From NCBI RefSeq assembly GCF_008253865.1, contig NZ_CP042332.1, forward strand, positions 395,028 to 459,027: 64,000 nt of DNA. The letters are read 5' to 3'. Source of the stretch: Bosea sp. F3-2 (GTDB lineage: Bacteria > Pseudomonadota > Alphaproteobacteria > Rhizobiales > Beijerinckiaceae). Below are positions 1 to 9,617 of the stretch, piece by piece. The notes under the pieces were generated by a model, which had not been told where the DNA came from, did not search any database, and saw only the letters and a list, made by a program, of their open reading frames with translations. How positions within the stretch are numbered: position 1 is the first letter of the stretch; each line of letters opens with the position of its first letter. Position numbers and translations under genes: made by a program.

Positions 1-1
1 C

Positions 2-202
2 ATTCTTCGGTTCTCAGGCGTGCCGGAACGGCTGGAAGTTGCGATCATCGACAAGCCCGGCGCGCCTTTCCTCGGTGTTGCAGAGGCGTCGCAGGGCCCC
101 ACAGCTGCAGCACTTGGCAACGCCATTCGTGACGCAAGCGGTCAAAGGTTGCGGCAGTTGCCGTGTACGCCAGCCCGCGTTCGGGCAGCGTTCGGAGGGT
201 GA
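2..202 (+). CDS. C-terminal end of a molybdopterin-binding oxidoreductase subunit (partial)
   Basis: The reading frame is open from the window edge and stops at TGA 200-202, giving about 66 residues. The sequence has the closing pattern of large subunits of the xanthine dehydrogenase/isoquinoline 1-oxidoreductase/nicotinate dehydrogenase family: a GVAEASQGPTAAALGNAI segment, where the molybdopterin domain packs against the active site, followed by a basic RLRQLP tail. These enzymes hydroxylate aldehydes or N-heteroaromatics with a Mo cofactor. Which substrate it uses cannot be told from this end. It may be unrelated to the BisC-like molybdoenzyme gene on the opposite strand 1.7 kb away. Confidence 0.75.
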   Translation: MLRFSGVPERLEVAIIDKPGAPFLGVAEASQGPTAAALGNAIRDASGQRLRQLPCTPARVRAAFGG

Positions 203-660
203 GCGGAGCGAATTCGGGAGGCGAGCCCCGGTATTTGAGAGCGTTTACCCGGTCCAAGGGGAGGCTTTCGTTCGGGTCAAGTGCTAGATGGCAAGATCCA
301 GTAACGTCCCACAGAAGGTGCCATATTATGCTGGCAGATGCGTGTTGGCGTACATCGTGCCGCTGTGATGTTACCCGGTGAGCTTGCTGAGGTCGGCCGA
401 GCGGAGGTTGCCATGCGAGCCCCGACCCATCCAAACAGAGTGATTACTGCAGTGCCTGAGATCAGAGGGTCAGGGCCGAGCAGACAGTTGGGCTCGCAAG
501 TTCGGCAAGCCGTGTCGGCTGTCGAATGCCATCACCGTGGTTGAGTTGTCGCTGGCTCACACACGCCCCGTCGTCAGACCTTGCCGCGCATCGAAAATCC
601 TTGACCGCTATAGGCAAAGGCCACTGCGCTCGCCTGCAGGCGAGTGCTCCATTTGTCTTC
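203..660. other. Intergenic stretch, nothing recognised
   Basis: Between the molybdenum hydroxylase stop and the CoA-transferase stop (the two genes converge) I see only short, low-quality reading frames on both strands and no recognisable protein motif, repeat or clear terminator hairpin. Confidence 0.4.
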
Positions 661-1869
661 TCAGTCGCCAGCGTTCGGACATGCAACGACCCTGGCTTCG
701 ACCAGCCGCTGAATCGCCGCCTCCGAGTAGCCGGCTTCCGCGAGGACTTCTCGGCTGTGCTCTCCCAGACGCGGCGCGGCTCTCTCCGGCCTGGGCTGGC
801 TAACGCTCCATTGCGAGGCCACGCGCAATGTCCGAACCGAGCCTTCCGACGGGTGCTCCAAGATTGGGAAGAAACCCACCGCGGCCAGATGCGAATCGTT
901 GACGAGCGAATCCAGCGTGTGCATCCGCGCATGCGGGATATCGGCTTCGCCGAGCAGGCGTTCCCATTCAGCCGTCGGGCGCGTGAGAAAGATCGCCGCG
1001 ACGCTCTTCATGATCTCGGCCATATGGCGCGTGCGGCTGGCATGGCTTGCGAAGCGCGGGTCGTCGCGCCAGTCATCCCGTCCGGCGATGTCGATGAAGC
1101 GCTGCCAATGGCGGTCCGTGTAGATGACTGCGCAGAGATAGCCGTCTGCGGTCCGGAAGGGCCTGCGGTCCGGCGCGAGGAGGCGAGCATAACCGCCAAG
1201 GTCGAGAGGCGGCTCGTAGCTCAAGCCGCCGAAATGATCGCCGAGGACGAAGCTTGCCATCGTCTCGAACATCGGGACGTCGATGCGCTGGCCCTCGCCG
1301 GTGCGGTCGCGATGGCGCAGAGCAGCCAAGATCGCCGCGAGCGCGTGCAGGCCGACGATGCGATCGGCGATGTTGACGGGAGCATAGCGCGGCGTTCCGT
1401 CGCCGGCATCGGCGATGAGTGCCGGTACGGCGCAGAGGCCCTGGACGAGATCGTCATAGGCGGGCTTCGCGGCGTAGGGACCGTCCTGGCCGAAGCCGAA
1501 GGTGCCAACATAGATGATGTCGCTCCTGGCACCGGCGACGGCCTCGTAGCCGAGCCCGAGCCGTTCCATCGCCTGCGGCCGCAGATTGTAGACGAGAACG
1601 TCGGCAGTTCGCGCGAGGGCGAGCGCGATATCCCGACCGGCGGGCTTTTTGAGATCGACCACGATGCTGCGCTTGGAACGATTGGCATGCATGAACATGC
1701 CGCCCATCGCGCCGCTGCGGCTGGGGCCGACCTGGCGGATGAGGTCGCCCTCTGGCGACTCGAGCTTGATGACGTCGGCGCCCATGTCGCCGAGGATCGA
1801 AGTCGCATAAGGGCCCATGAGCACGGAAGTCATGTCGAGGACCCGGACGCCGGTCAGCGGGCCGCTCAT
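661..1869 (-). CDS. CaiB/BaiF family (class III) CoA-transferase
   Basis: This 402-residue protein has the normal length for family III CoA-transferases, which move CoA between carboxylic acids through an aspartyl-CoA thioester. The N-terminus GVRVLDMTSVLMGPYATSIL and the following GADVIKLESPEGD are the family's nucleotide-binding start. The PAYDDLVQG segment near residue 137 carries the expected catalytic aspartate (about Asp139). The central GEGQRIDVPMFETM strand is also typical. Its ATG overlaps the TGA of the upstream molybdoenzyme gene (ATGA), so the two are translationally coupled. The substrate is unknown. Pairing with a sulfoxide/N-oxide type reductase suggests reductive handling of a carboxylic acid that is then activated to its CoA thioester, which is inference. 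Confidence 0.88.
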   Translation of the reverse strand: MSGPLTGVRVLDMTSVLMGPYATSILGDMGADVIKLESPEGDLIRQVGPSRSGAMGGMFMHANRSKRSIVVDLKKPAGRDIALALARTADVLVYNLRPQAMERLGLGYEAVAGARSDIIYVGTFGFGQDGPYAAKPAYDDLVQGLCAVPALIADAGDGTPRYAPVNIADRIVGLHALAAILAALRHRDRTGEGQRIDVPMFETMASFVLGDHFGGLSYEPPLDLGGYARLLAPDRRPFRTADGYLCAVIYTDRHWQRFIDIAGRDDWRDDPRFASHASRTRHMAEIMKSVAAIFLTRPTAEWERLLGEADIPHARMHTLDSLVNDSHLAAVGFFPILEHPSEGSVRTLRVASQWSVSQPRPERAAPRLGEHSREVLAEAGYSEAAIQRLVEARVVACPNAGD

Positions 1870-4190
1870 GACAATTCGCTCGCTTCACGAGGCGGATCGT
1901 AGGCGCGTATGGGCGGCGCTTGCCCCTCGTATCGGGCGCATTGAACCGTCGTCACCTGCCCGCAACTGCCTTGCGCCAGCCGCGAGGTGCCGATGTCGCG
2001 GGTCACGACATTCGGATTGCCATGGCCGCAGAGAGGCCGGTCGCTGCCGTCCTCGACCGGATCGTACCAGGCGCCTGTCGAGAGGTTCGCCACGCCCGGC
2101 ATAACACCATCGCTGATCTCGGCCGCTGCGAGGCATGCTCCACGAAAATTAAAGATCTGCACGAAATCGCCATCCGCGATGCCGCGCTCCACTGCGTCCT
2201 GCGGATTCAGCCGCACGACCTCGCGGCCATGGCGCTTGGCCGATTGGCTGTAGGCGCCGAAATCGAGCTGGCTGTGCAGCCGAGTCGCGGGCTGGTTGGC
2301 GATCAGCGTCAGCGGCGCGAATTCGTCCGGCTGCTCGGTGGCGGGAAGCCAGGTGGGAAGGCCGGGGCAGTCGTCATAGCGGAAGCCCGCGATCGTCTCG
2401 CAGAAGATCTCGATTCGCCCGCTTGGCGTCGGCAGGGCATTGCGCTCAGGATCTTCGCGGAAGGCGCGCAGCAGTCCGCCGTCATCCGGCGCGGATGGCA
2501 GCGGAATCTCGCCCTGCCGCCAGAACTCCGCGAAGGACGGCGCCGCGTGGCCTTGCGAAACGAGCGCTTCGCGGGTGGGTTCGTAGAGATGCTCCAACCA
2601 TTGCGCGGCCGAGCGCCCTTCGGCGAAGGCCTCTTCGCAGCCCATCCGCTGCGCCAGGCCAAGGAAGATCTCAAAATCGTCGCGGGCTTCGCCGACCGGC
2701 TCGGCAGCCCGCCGCATCGCGATCAGGCGCGGGTCCGTCGCGGCCGCGCCGATGTCGTCGCGTTCCAGCGACATGGTGGCTGGCAACACGATATCGGCAA
2801 AGCGAGCCATCGGCGTCCAGGCGCTGTCCTGGCAGACTATGGTGTCGACCTGCGAGAAGGCCCGCCGCAGCCGGTTCAAATCCTGATGGTGATGGAAGGG
2901 GTTGCCGCCTGCCCAGTAGACAAGACGGATGTCGGGATAGATCAGCTTCTGCCCGTTGTATTCGAACGGTGATCCTCGATTGAGCAGCATGTCAGCGATG
3001 CGCGCCACAGGGATGAAGTCCTTCACCCCGTTGGCGCCCTGCGGCATGGTCGGGATCGGCACGGCATTCACCCGCCGGCCGGTGTGGCCCATGGCGCCGA
3101 GCGCATAGTTGTATCCGCCGCCCGGCAGGCCGATCTGGCCGACCATCGCTGCGAGGACCGCCGCCATCCAGACCGGCTGCTCGCCATATTGCGCCCGCTG
3201 TAGTGCATGGGCGACCGTGATGAGGCTGCGGCCGCCGACCAGCCTGTGCGCGATCTCGCGGATCGTGCCGGCCTCGATACCGGTGATTGCGGCCGCCCAT
3301 TCGGCATCCTTGACGAAGCCGTCGGCGGTGCCGTCTAGATAAGCCGCGAAACGCTCGAAGCCGACGCAATATCGGGAGAGGAACGCCCGATCATGCATAT
3401 CTTCCGCGACCAGCGTCTGCGCGATGCCGAGCATCAGCGCGACATCGGTGCCGGGTCGGATCGGGAGCCAGCGCGGGTGGGCCTCGCCCGGCATGTCGTC
3501 GCGCAGCGGGCTCACGGACCAGAAGGCGCAGCCGCGCTTGGCCGCCCGCGACATCGCATCCGGCTCGATGTGGCGGGTGATGCCGCCGCTGGCGATCATC
3601 GAATTCTTCAGCGGCATCCCGCCGAAGGCGAGCACGAAGTCGGTGTGCTCCGCGATCTGGTCCCAGGTGACGTTGCGCCGCGACAGGTTCTCGAACGGCC
3701 CCAGCACATGCGGCAGGATTACCGAGGATGCCCCGGCACTATAGCTGTTGACCGAGCGGACATAACCGCCACAGGCGAGGTTGAAGAAGCGATGAATCTG
3801 GCCTTGGGCGTGATGGAAGCGCCCGGCGCTGGCCCAGCCATAGGACCCGCCATAGATGGCCTGCGGACCGAAGCTCGTGTGCACGCGTCCGATTTCTGAT
3901 GCCAGACGATCCAGCACCTCGTCCCAGCTGACAGCGACCAGATCATCCCGAAAGTCCCGCTCGCGTGGGCCTGGACCTGCTTCGAGCCAGCCGCGGCGCA
4001 CCATCGGGTGACGAATTCTCGCCTTGTGATCCAGAGCATCCGTGAAATTGCCGAGGATCGGGGAGGGGGCGGGATCCTCGGGGTGAGGCGTCAGCACGAG
4101 CCGGGCGCCATCGCGGCGGGCGAAGAAGCTGCCCCAATGGGCGCTGTGAGGCAGGCCGCGCGGAGGCGAAACAGGAAGATCCATGCGCAA
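1866..4190 (-). CDS. BisC/TorA-type molybdopterin oxidoreductase
   Basis: This 774-residue enzyme belongs to the DMSO reductase superfamily. The SYGWASAGRFHH segment (residues 116-127) and GGYVRSVNSYSAGAS (141-155) match the DMSO/TMAO/biotin sulfoxide reductase branch, where the serine after the tyrosine (about Ser151) ligates molybdenum. There is no N-terminal CxxCxxxC cluster motif and no twin-arginine signal (it begins MRMDLPVSPPRGL), so it is probably cytoplasmic like BisC rather than periplasmic like TorA. The C-terminal molybdopterin dinucleotide domain (LIANQPATRLHSQLDFG) is present. It is the first gene of a two-gene unit with the CoA-transferase and is transcribed divergently from lysR. 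Likely substrates are S- or N-oxides, with no more specific call possible. Confidence 0.87.
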   Translation of the reverse strand: MRMDLPVSPPRGLPHSAHWGSFFARRDGARLVLTPHPEDPAPSPILGNFTDALDHKARIRHPMVRRGWLEAGPGPRERDFRDDLVAVSWDEVLDRLASEIGRVHTSFGPQAIYGGSYGWASAGRFHHAQGQIHRFFNLACGGYVRSVNSYSAGASSVILPHVLGPFENLSRRNVTWDQIAEHTDFVLAFGGMPLKNSMIASGGITRHIEPDAMSRAAKRGCAFWSVSPLRDDMPGEAHPRWLPIRPGTDVALMLGIAQTLVAEDMHDRAFLSRYCVGFERFAAYLDGTADGFVKDAEWAAAITGIEAGTIREIAHRLVGGRSLITVAHALQRAQYGEQPVWMAAVLAAMVGQIGLPGGGYNYALGAMGHTGRRVNAVPIPTMPQGANGVKDFIPVARIADMLLNRGSPFEYNGQKLIYPDIRLVYWAGGNPFHHHQDLNRLRRAFSQVDTIVCQDSAWTPMARFADIVLPATMSLERDDIGAAATDPRLIAMRRAAEPVGEARDDFEIFLGLAQRMGCEEAFAEGRSAAQWLEHLYEPTREALVSQGHAAPSFAEFWRQGEIPLPSAPDDGGLLRAFREDPERNALPTPSGRIEIFCETIAGFRYDDCPGLPTWLPATEQPDEFAPLTLIANQPATRLHSQLDFGAYSQSAKRHGREVVRLNPQDAVERGIADGDFVQIFNFRGACLAAAEISDGVMPGVANLSTGAWYDPVEDGSDRPLCGHGNPNVVTRDIGTSRLAQGSCGQVTTVQCARYEGQAPPIRAYDPPREASELS

Positions 4191-4244
4191 CTCGCTGAGG
4201 ACGCGGGCGTGAAACGATCCGGCGATATTGCTGAGCCTGGTTAT

Positions 4245-4263
4245 ATCGGTCCAATATGCCGAT
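4245..4263. promoter_or_regulatory. Candidate LysR operator between bisC-like gene and lysR
   Basis: ATCGG and CCGAT form an inverted repeat with a 9-base spacer in the divergent intergenic region. It contains GTCCAATA (4249-4256), which recurs upstream of the ggt operon at 5272-5279 (reverse strand) and 5295-5302 (as GTCCGATA). The position is as expected for an autoregulating LysR protein. No binding has been shown. Confidence 0.45.
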
Positions 4264-4308
4264 TAGTGGATTTCGAGAATTCAGACTTCTCAATGTGAGG
4301 CATGATCG

Positions 4309-5241
4309 ATGGCGCCAGGCCGACGCCCCAGCAGCGCGATGCTCGAATTGCGGCATCTGCGCTATTTCCTCGCGACGGCCGAGGAGCTGAACTACGGCCG
4401 AGCCGCCGAGCGCTTACGCATCGCGCAGCCGGGCCTCAGCCAGCAGATCAAGAATCTCGAGGAGATCGTCGGGACGCCGCTCTTCGACCGGACGCGCCGA
4501 TCGGTAAAGCTGACCCTCGCTGGCGAGCTCTTTGCGGAAGAGGCGCGCAAGGCCCTGCAACAGACCGAGACGGCGATGCTGGTGACGCGCCGGGCGGGCA
4601 GAGGCGAACTCGGGCGCATCGCCATCGGCTATGTCGGCTCGGCCGCCTATACCGGCGCGCTCACCACCATGATCGGGGATTTCCGCAAGGCCTATCCGGA
4701 GGTCGAGCTCGGCATTGCCGAGATGGAGATGTCGCAGCAGCTCGACCAGCTTGATCAGGGCAAGCTGGATGTCGGCTTCATCCGTCCGCCCGTGCCGCTG
4801 CCGCTGGGCATCGTCTCGACGCCGATCCTCTTCGAGGAGATCATGCTGGCACTGCCCGAGAACCACTCCTTGGCGACGCAGGAGCGGGTGCCGCTCTCGG
4901 CGCTCAACGGCGAGATCTTCATCACGCCGCGCCACCCCGCCGGTGTCAGCTTTCATGAGCATACGACGTCGGCCTGCCGCGCTGCCGGCTTCTTCCCACG
5001 GCTCGGGCCGCAGGGGCGCGATTTCGTCACCATCGCCAGCATGGTCGCCGTCGGCCTCGGCGTCGCCCTGGTGCCGCAGTCGCTGCGGAGCATCCAGGTC
5101 CCCGGCTTGCGCTACCGCCCCATCGCGGGCGAGCCGGTTCTTGCCGAGCTTGCCGTCGCCTATCGGCGCAACGAGCCTTCGCCGGTGGCACGGGCCTTTG
5201 CCGCGCATGCTCGCAAGACTGCACTATCAGCCAATCAATAA
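4309..5241 (+). CDS. LysR-family transcriptional regulator
   Basis: The 310-residue protein has a winged helix-turn-helix from LELRHLRYFLATAEELNYGRAAERL to SVKLTLAGELF (about residues 12-75), followed by a LysR substrate-binding domain. That domain starts at LGRIAIGYVGSAAYTGALTTMI and includes LDVGFIRPPV. I chose ATG 4309 because GAGG lies 8 bases before it. The next ATG (4339) would give the usual family start MLELRHLRYF but has no visible ribosome site. The gene lies between a divergent molybdoenzyme/CoA-transferase pair and the downstream ggt-dpp operon. Shared GTCCRATA motifs in both promoters suggest it controls both. The ligand is unknown. Confidence 0.9.
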   Translation: MAPGRRPSSAMLELRHLRYFLATAEELNYGRAAERLRIAQPGLSQQIKNLEEIVGTPLFDRTRRSVKLTLAGELFAEEARKALQQTETAMLVTRRAGRGELGRIAIGYVGSAAYTGALTTMIGDFRKAYPEVELGIAEMEMSQQLDQLDQGKLDVGFIRPPVPLPLGIVSTPILFEEIMLALPENHSLATQERVPLSALNGEIFITPRHPAGVSFHEHTTSACRAAGFFPRLGPQGRDFVTIASMVAVGLGVALVPQSLRSIQVPGLRYRPIAGEPVLAELAVAYRRNEPSPVARAFAAHARKTALSANQ

Positions 5242-5271
5242 TCTAAAGTTATCAAAAATGCGCCAGCTGCG

Positions 5272-5302
5272 TATTGGACTGATTTGAAAATCCGGTCCGA
5301 TA
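5272..5302. promoter_or_regulatory. Candidate LysR operator upstream of ggt-dpp operon
   Basis: TATTGGAC (5272-5279) and GTCCGATA (5295-5302) are a 7-of-8 inverted repeat about 25 bases before the ggt start. The half-site GTCCRATA is the same one found in the lysR divergent promoter (4249-4256). This makes the LysR protein the best candidate regulator of the peptide operon. Confidence 0.45.
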
Positions 5303-5327
5303 ATCCCTGATCATCAGCATCGGGTTC

Positions 5328-7028
5328 GTGGCTATGGATTGGCGCGATCGGGCGGGCAGCCCCTTCATCTGCGAGAAGACTGCAGTCGCCGCGCATCGCG
5401 GCATGGCGGTGACGAACCATCCGCTCGCCTCCGCGGCTGCCGTCGAGATGCTGGCGGCTGGCGGCAACGCGGTCGATGCCGCGGTCTCGGCTCTCTTCAC
5501 GCTGACGGTCGTCGAGCCGATGATGGTCGGCATTCTCGGCGGCGGCGCCGCCCTGATCCGTCTGGCGGATGGACGCGAGATCGTTCTGGACGGCCTGTCG
5601 ACCGCGCCGGCAGCAGCACGCCCGGACAGCTTCACGCCGATCTCGGACGAATGGCCTGACTATATGGAGGCCAGGGGCCGTGCCAACCGAGTAGGGCCAA
5701 AGGCCATTGCCGTGCCCGGCACGCTCAAGGCCTGGTGCGAGGCGGCCGAGCGCTTTGGCCGCCTGCCACTGCGCGACCTGATCGAGCCGGCGATCCGCCA
5801 TGCCGAACGCGGCTTCAAACTCTCGCCCTATCTCGCGACCTGCATTGCCGAAATCGCTCCCGATCTCGCCTTGGATCCCGAGATCGCAGCCGTCTTCCTG
5901 CCGGGCGGCAAGCCGCTGCAAGCCGGCGATCTGCTGGTCCAGAAGGACTATGCCGGAACGCTGCGGCAGATCGCGCAGGAGGGGCCTGATGCCGTCTATG
6001 GCGGTGAGCTCGGTCAGCGCATCGCGACCCATCTAGAACAGGTCGGCTCCTTCCTGCGCTTCGAGGATCTCGTCGCCTACCGGACGATCGAGCGGGAGCC
6101 GGTTCGTGGGCTCTATCGCGGCGTCGAGATCGTCGGGCCGCCGCCACCTTGCTCGGGCGGCGTTCAGACGCTGCAAATCCTCAATCTTCTCGAAGCCTAT
6201 GACCTCGGACAGCTCGGCTTCGGCACGAGCGAGACGCTGCATCTGGTGTTGGAGGCGCTGAAGATCGCTGCCGCCGACCGGCGCGCCGTCACCGCCGATC
6301 CCGATTTCGTCGATGTGCCCACCGCCCGGCTGATTTCCAAGGCCTATGCCGAGTTGCGGCGCCCGGAGATCGACCCGGGCCGGGCGCAGGCCTTCGAGGC
6401 CCGCATCCTCTCGAGCGAATCGGCCAACACCACGCACGTCACCATCGCCGATGCCGAGGGCAACATCGTCACCTCGACGCAGACGATCAACAGCCTGTTC
6501 GGCGCGCGCATCATGATCCCCGGCACCGGGATCATCCCGAACAACTACATGTACCTGTTCGATCCGCATCCTGGAAAGGCGCTGTCGCTCCAGCCCGGCA
6601 AGCGCATCACCAGCGGCATCACCGCGCTGATCGGCAAGCGCGACGGCAGGCCGATCTTCGCGCTCGGCCTGCCCGGCGCGCACCGCATCCCGGCCTCGGC
6701 CATGCAGGCCGTCCTGAACATGGTCGATCACGGCATGACGCCGCAGGAGGCGGCCGAGGCGCCACGCGTCTTCACCTGGGGGCAGGAGGCCGAGATCGAA
6801 CTTGGCGTGCCCGAGACCGTGCGGGCGACGCTCGCCGGACTCGGCCACCGCGTCTCGGCCGTCGATCACGTTGCTGGAGGCATGGGCATCATCGGCTTTG
6901 CCGCCGACGGCACGATGGAAGGTGCAGCGTGCTGGCGCGCCGACGGCGTGCCGATGGGCGTGGGCGGCGGCGCGGCCCGCGAAGGCACCTCGTTCTGGCC
7001 CGATCCGCGTCGGGGCCGCAGCTACTGA
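5328..7028 (+). CDS. Gamma-glutamyltransferase-like Ntn hydrolase
   Basis: The protein has 566 residues (564 if translation starts at ATG 5334). Gamma-glutamyltransferases cut gamma-glutamyl bonds, for example in glutathione, after self-cleavage that exposes a nucleophilic threonine. The precursor motif is visible as ANTTHVTIADAEGNIVTST, with the nucleophile at about Thr368. The N-terminal AVTNHPLASAAAVEMLAAGGNAVDAAV and GGGAALIR segments are typical of the large subunit. No signal peptide is evident, so it probably acts in the cytosol on imported substrates. It heads an operon with a Dpp-type transporter and a FAD oxidase, which fits use of gamma-glutamyl peptides or amides. Some family members act on other amides, so the exact substrate is open. 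Confidence 0.87.
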   Translation: MAMDWRDRAGSPFICEKTAVAAHRGMAVTNHPLASAAAVEMLAAGGNAVDAAVSALFTLTVVEPMMVGILGGGAALIRLADGREIVLDGLSTAPAAARPDSFTPISDEWPDYMEARGRANRVGPKAIAVPGTLKAWCEAAERFGRLPLRDLIEPAIRHAERGFKLSPYLATCIAEIAPDLALDPEIAAVFLPGGKPLQAGDLLVQKDYAGTLRQIAQEGPDAVYGGELGQRIATHLEQVGSFLRFEDLVAYRTIEREPVRGLYRGVEIVGPPPPCSGGVQTLQILNLLEAYDLGQLGFGTSETLHLVLEALKIAAADRRAVTADPDFVDVPTARLISKAYAELRRPEIDPGRAQAFEARILSSESANTTHVTIADAEGNIVTSTQTINSLFGARIMIPGTGIIPNNYMYLFDPHPGKALSLQPGKRITSGITALIGKRDGRPIFALGLPGAHRIPASAMQAVLNMVDHGMTPQEAAEAPRVFTWGQEAEIELGVPETVRATLAGLGHRVSAVDHVAGGMGIIGFAADGTMEGAACWRADGVPMGVGGGAAREGTSFWPDPRRGRSY

Positions 7029-7090
7029 GCCGAAAACGATTTCACAGCGAACCGGGCACAAGGCCCGCCTGACAAAGGGAACGGAGCCAA

Positions 7091-8668
7091 ATGCTGATCA
7101 ACCGACGCGACGCCCTGGCGCTGTCAGCCGGAGCGCTTTTCGCCGCCATGAGCCCTGCATGGGCGCAGGGAAAGAGGACATTGAGGCTGGCGCCGCACGC
7201 CGCCCTGCGGGTCCTCGATCCCGTCGTCACCAACGCCTACATCACCCGCAACCACGCCTTCATGGTCTACGACACGCTGTTTGCGGTCGATTCTAAATAT
7301 CGACCGCAGCCGCAGATGGTGAAGGAGTGGTCGGTCAGCGATGACAAGCTGGCTTGGACCTTCGTGCTGCGCGACGGCCTCGCCTTTCATGACGGCCAGC
7401 CCGTCACGGCCGAGGACTGCATCGCCTCGATCGCGCGCTGGACCAAGAAGGATGTGGTGGGCCTGCGCCTCGCGGCCGTCACCGCCAGCATGCGCGTCGT
7501 CGACGGCAGGACCATCCGCATCGAGCTCAAGGAACCGTTCGGGCCGATGCTGGAGGCCTTTGCCCGTCCCAGCTCGATCCCGCTCTTCATCATGCCGAAG
7601 CGGATCGCCGATCTTCCTGCGGACAAGGTGCTCGAGGAGGTCGTTGGCTCCGGCCCGTTCCGCTTCCTGCCTTCGGAATTCCGTCCGGGCGTGAGCTGGG
7701 CCTATGAGCGCAACGAGAAATACGTCCCGCGTTCCGAGCCGCCCGATGGCCTCGCCGGCGGCAAGCAGGCCAAGGTCGACCGTGTCGAGGTCGTCTGGTT
7801 CCCGAGCAAGCAAACGGCGATCAACGCACTCGCCAAGGGCGAGATCGACCTGCTCGAAAACCTGAATGCCGATCAGCGTTCGCTGCTCCAGGGCAACAAG
7901 GACATAGTGATCCGGCGCCGGCCTGGCCCGAACGCCTCGACCATCCGCTTCAACTGGGCGCAGCCGCCCTTCGACAATGTGAAGGTGCGCCAGGCGGTGC
8001 AGGCCGTCGTCACCCAGCAGGACTACATGGATGCGTCGATCGGCGATCCCGAGTCCTATCAGGTCTGCCCCGCCTTTTTCGGCTGCGGCACGCCGCTGGA
8101 GACGACCGTCGGCTTTCCCGACACCGGCAAGCCCAACATCGCCAAGGCCAAGGCGCTGCTGCAGGAAGCCGGTTACAAGGGCGAGAAGATCGTCATCATC
8201 ACGCCGGGCGACATCGCCTCCTTCGCCCCGCTGGCACCGCTGACGCAGCAGCTCCTGCGCCAGATTGGCATTCCCTCCGAGATCCAGACCATGGAGTGGA
8301 GCGCCTTCCTTGCCCGGCGCGCCAAGCCCGACCCCGTCGCGGAAGGCGGTTGGAATCTGGCCCATGCCGTCTTCGACCGCATCGACCTGATCTCGCCGCT
8401 CGGCAACCTCAACTTCGATGCGCGTGGCAAGGGCGCCTATACCGGCTTCGTCGACGACCCAGAGACCGAGGCGCTGAAAGGCCGCTACCAGCGCGAGACC
8501 GACCCCGCCAAGCAGAAGGCCATCGTCGAGGCGATGCAGAAGCGCGCCTACGAGCTCGTCTTCTACATCCCGCTCGGCACCTATTTCGACTACGAGGCCT
8601 TCCGCTCCAACGTCTCGGGCTATGTGCCGTCCCCGGTCATGGTGACCTGGGGCGTGGACAAGGTCTGA
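7091..8668 (+). CDS. ABC transporter substrate-binding protein, DppA/OppA type (family 5)
   Basis: This 525-residue secreted protein begins MLINRRDALALSAGALFAAMSPAWAQ, an export signal with an RR pair resembling a Tat signal and an AWA cleavage site. The mature part has the family-5 solute-binding pattern: LVFYIPLGTYFDYEAF near the end and DGLAFHDGQPVTAEDCIASIARW in the first third. GGAG lies 4 bases before the ATG. It should capture the peptide or gamma-glutamyl compound in the periplasm and hand it to the permeases encoded immediately downstream. Its stop codon overlaps the next ATG by one base (TGATG). Confidence 0.9.
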   Translation: MLINRRDALALSAGALFAAMSPAWAQGKRTLRLAPHAALRVLDPVVTNAYITRNHAFMVYDTLFAVDSKYRPQPQMVKEWSVSDDKLAWTFVLRDGLAFHDGQPVTAEDCIASIARWTKKDVVGLRLAAVTASMRVVDGRTIRIELKEPFGPMLEAFARPSSIPLFIMPKRIADLPADKVLEEVVGSGPFRFLPSEFRPGVSWAYERNEKYVPRSEPPDGLAGGKQAKVDRVEVVWFPSKQTAINALAKGEIDLLENLNADQRSLLQGNKDIVIRRRPGPNASTIRFNWAQPPFDNVKVRQAVQAVVTQQDYMDASIGDPESYQVCPAFFGCGTPLETTVGFPDTGKPNIAKAKALLQEAGYKGEKIVIITPGDIASFAPLAPLTQQLLRQIGIPSEIQTMEWSAFLARRAKPDPVAEGGWNLAHAVFDRIDLISPLGNLNFDARGKGAYTGFVDDPETEALKGRYQRETDPAKQKAIVEAMQKRAYELVFYIPLGTYFDYEAFRSNVSGYVPSPVMVTWGVDKV

Positions 8669-9609
8669 TGTTGAGGCTGATCGCGCTCAGGATCGCGATG
8701 GCGGTGCCGGTGATGCTCGTCGTCGCCACCATCGTCTTCCTGCTGCTTCGCCTGAGCCCCGGCGATCCGGCGTTGATCATCGCGGGTGAGACAGCCGGAC
8801 CGGAGGCGCTCGCCCGCATCCGGGCCGATATGGGGCTGGATCGGCCGCTCTTCGTGCAATATCTCGCCTGGCTCGGCGAGATCGCGCGCGGTCACCTCGG
8901 CATCTCCGTCCTGTCGAAGATCCCGGTGCTCAGCCTGATCTTCGACCGACTGGAACCGACTCTCGTGCTGGCGATCAGCGCGATCATCATCACGGTGCTC
9001 ATCGCCGTGCCGCTCGGCGCGATCGCCGCCTGGCGGCACAATAGCTGGATCGACCGGGCCGTAATGATGCTTTCGGTCGTGGGCTTCTCGGTCCCGGCCT
9101 TCGTCATCGGCTACATCCTGATCCTGCTGCTCTCGGTGAAGGCGGACATCTTCCCCGTGCAGGGCTATGTCAGCCCGTTCGACGACCCGGTCGCGGCCTT
9201 GCGCCATCTTGCCTTGCCCTCGATCACTCTGGCGCTGGTCTTCATGGCGCTGATCTCGCGTGTCACCCGCTCCAGCCTGCTCGAAGTGCTCGGCGAGGAT
9301 TTCGTCCGTACCGCGCGGGCCAAGGGCAATTTCGAGCGCCGCGTGCTCTGGCGCCATGCCCTGCCCAACGCCGCGGTGCCGATCATCACGGTGATCGGGC
9401 TCGGCATCGCCCTGCTGATCAGCGGCGTGGTCGTGACCGAGAGCGTCTTCACCGTTCCCGGTGTCGGCCGTCTGACCATCGATGCCATCCTCGCCCGCGA
9501 CTATCCCGTTGTGCAGGGCCTCATGCTGTTCTTCGCGCTGATCTATGTCGGCGTGAACCTCCTGATTGACATCGCCTATGTGATCGTCGATCCGCGCATC
9601 CGCTATTGA
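8668..9609 (+). CDS. ABC transporter permease, DppB type
   Basis: The protein has 313 residues from ATG 8668, overlapping the binding-protein stop. The first membrane helix (AVPVMLVVATIVFLLLRLSPGDPA) and the LGLDRP-like extracellular loop are typical of DppB/OppB permeases. The cytoplasmic EAA loop that touches the ATPase is seen at DFVRTARAKGNFERRVLWRHALPNA. A longer frame exists upstream, but it lies inside the binding-protein gene and is not used. It works with the next permease and the fused ATPase. Confidence 0.92.
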   Translation: MLRLIALRIAMAVPVMLVVATIVFLLLRLSPGDPALIIAGETAGPEALARIRADMGLDRPLFVQYLAWLGEIARGHLGISVLSKIPVLSLIFDRLEPTLVLAISAIIITVLIAVPLGAIAAWRHNSWIDRAVMMLSVVGFSVPAFVIGYILILLLSVKADIFPVQGYVSPFDDPVAALRHLALPSITLALVFMALISRVTRSSLLEVLGEDFVRTARAKGNFERRVLWRHALPNAAVPIITVIGLGIALLISGVVVTESVFTVPGVGRLTIDAILARDYPVVQGLMLFFALIYVGVNLLIDIAYVIVDPRIRY

Positions 9610-9617
9610 GGCCCGCC

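Noticed and set aside
526..1902. 458-codon plus-strand open frame
   Set aside because: It is antisense to the CoA-transferase gene, whose motifs are clear; the frame encodes Arg/Asp-rich sequence without any domain.
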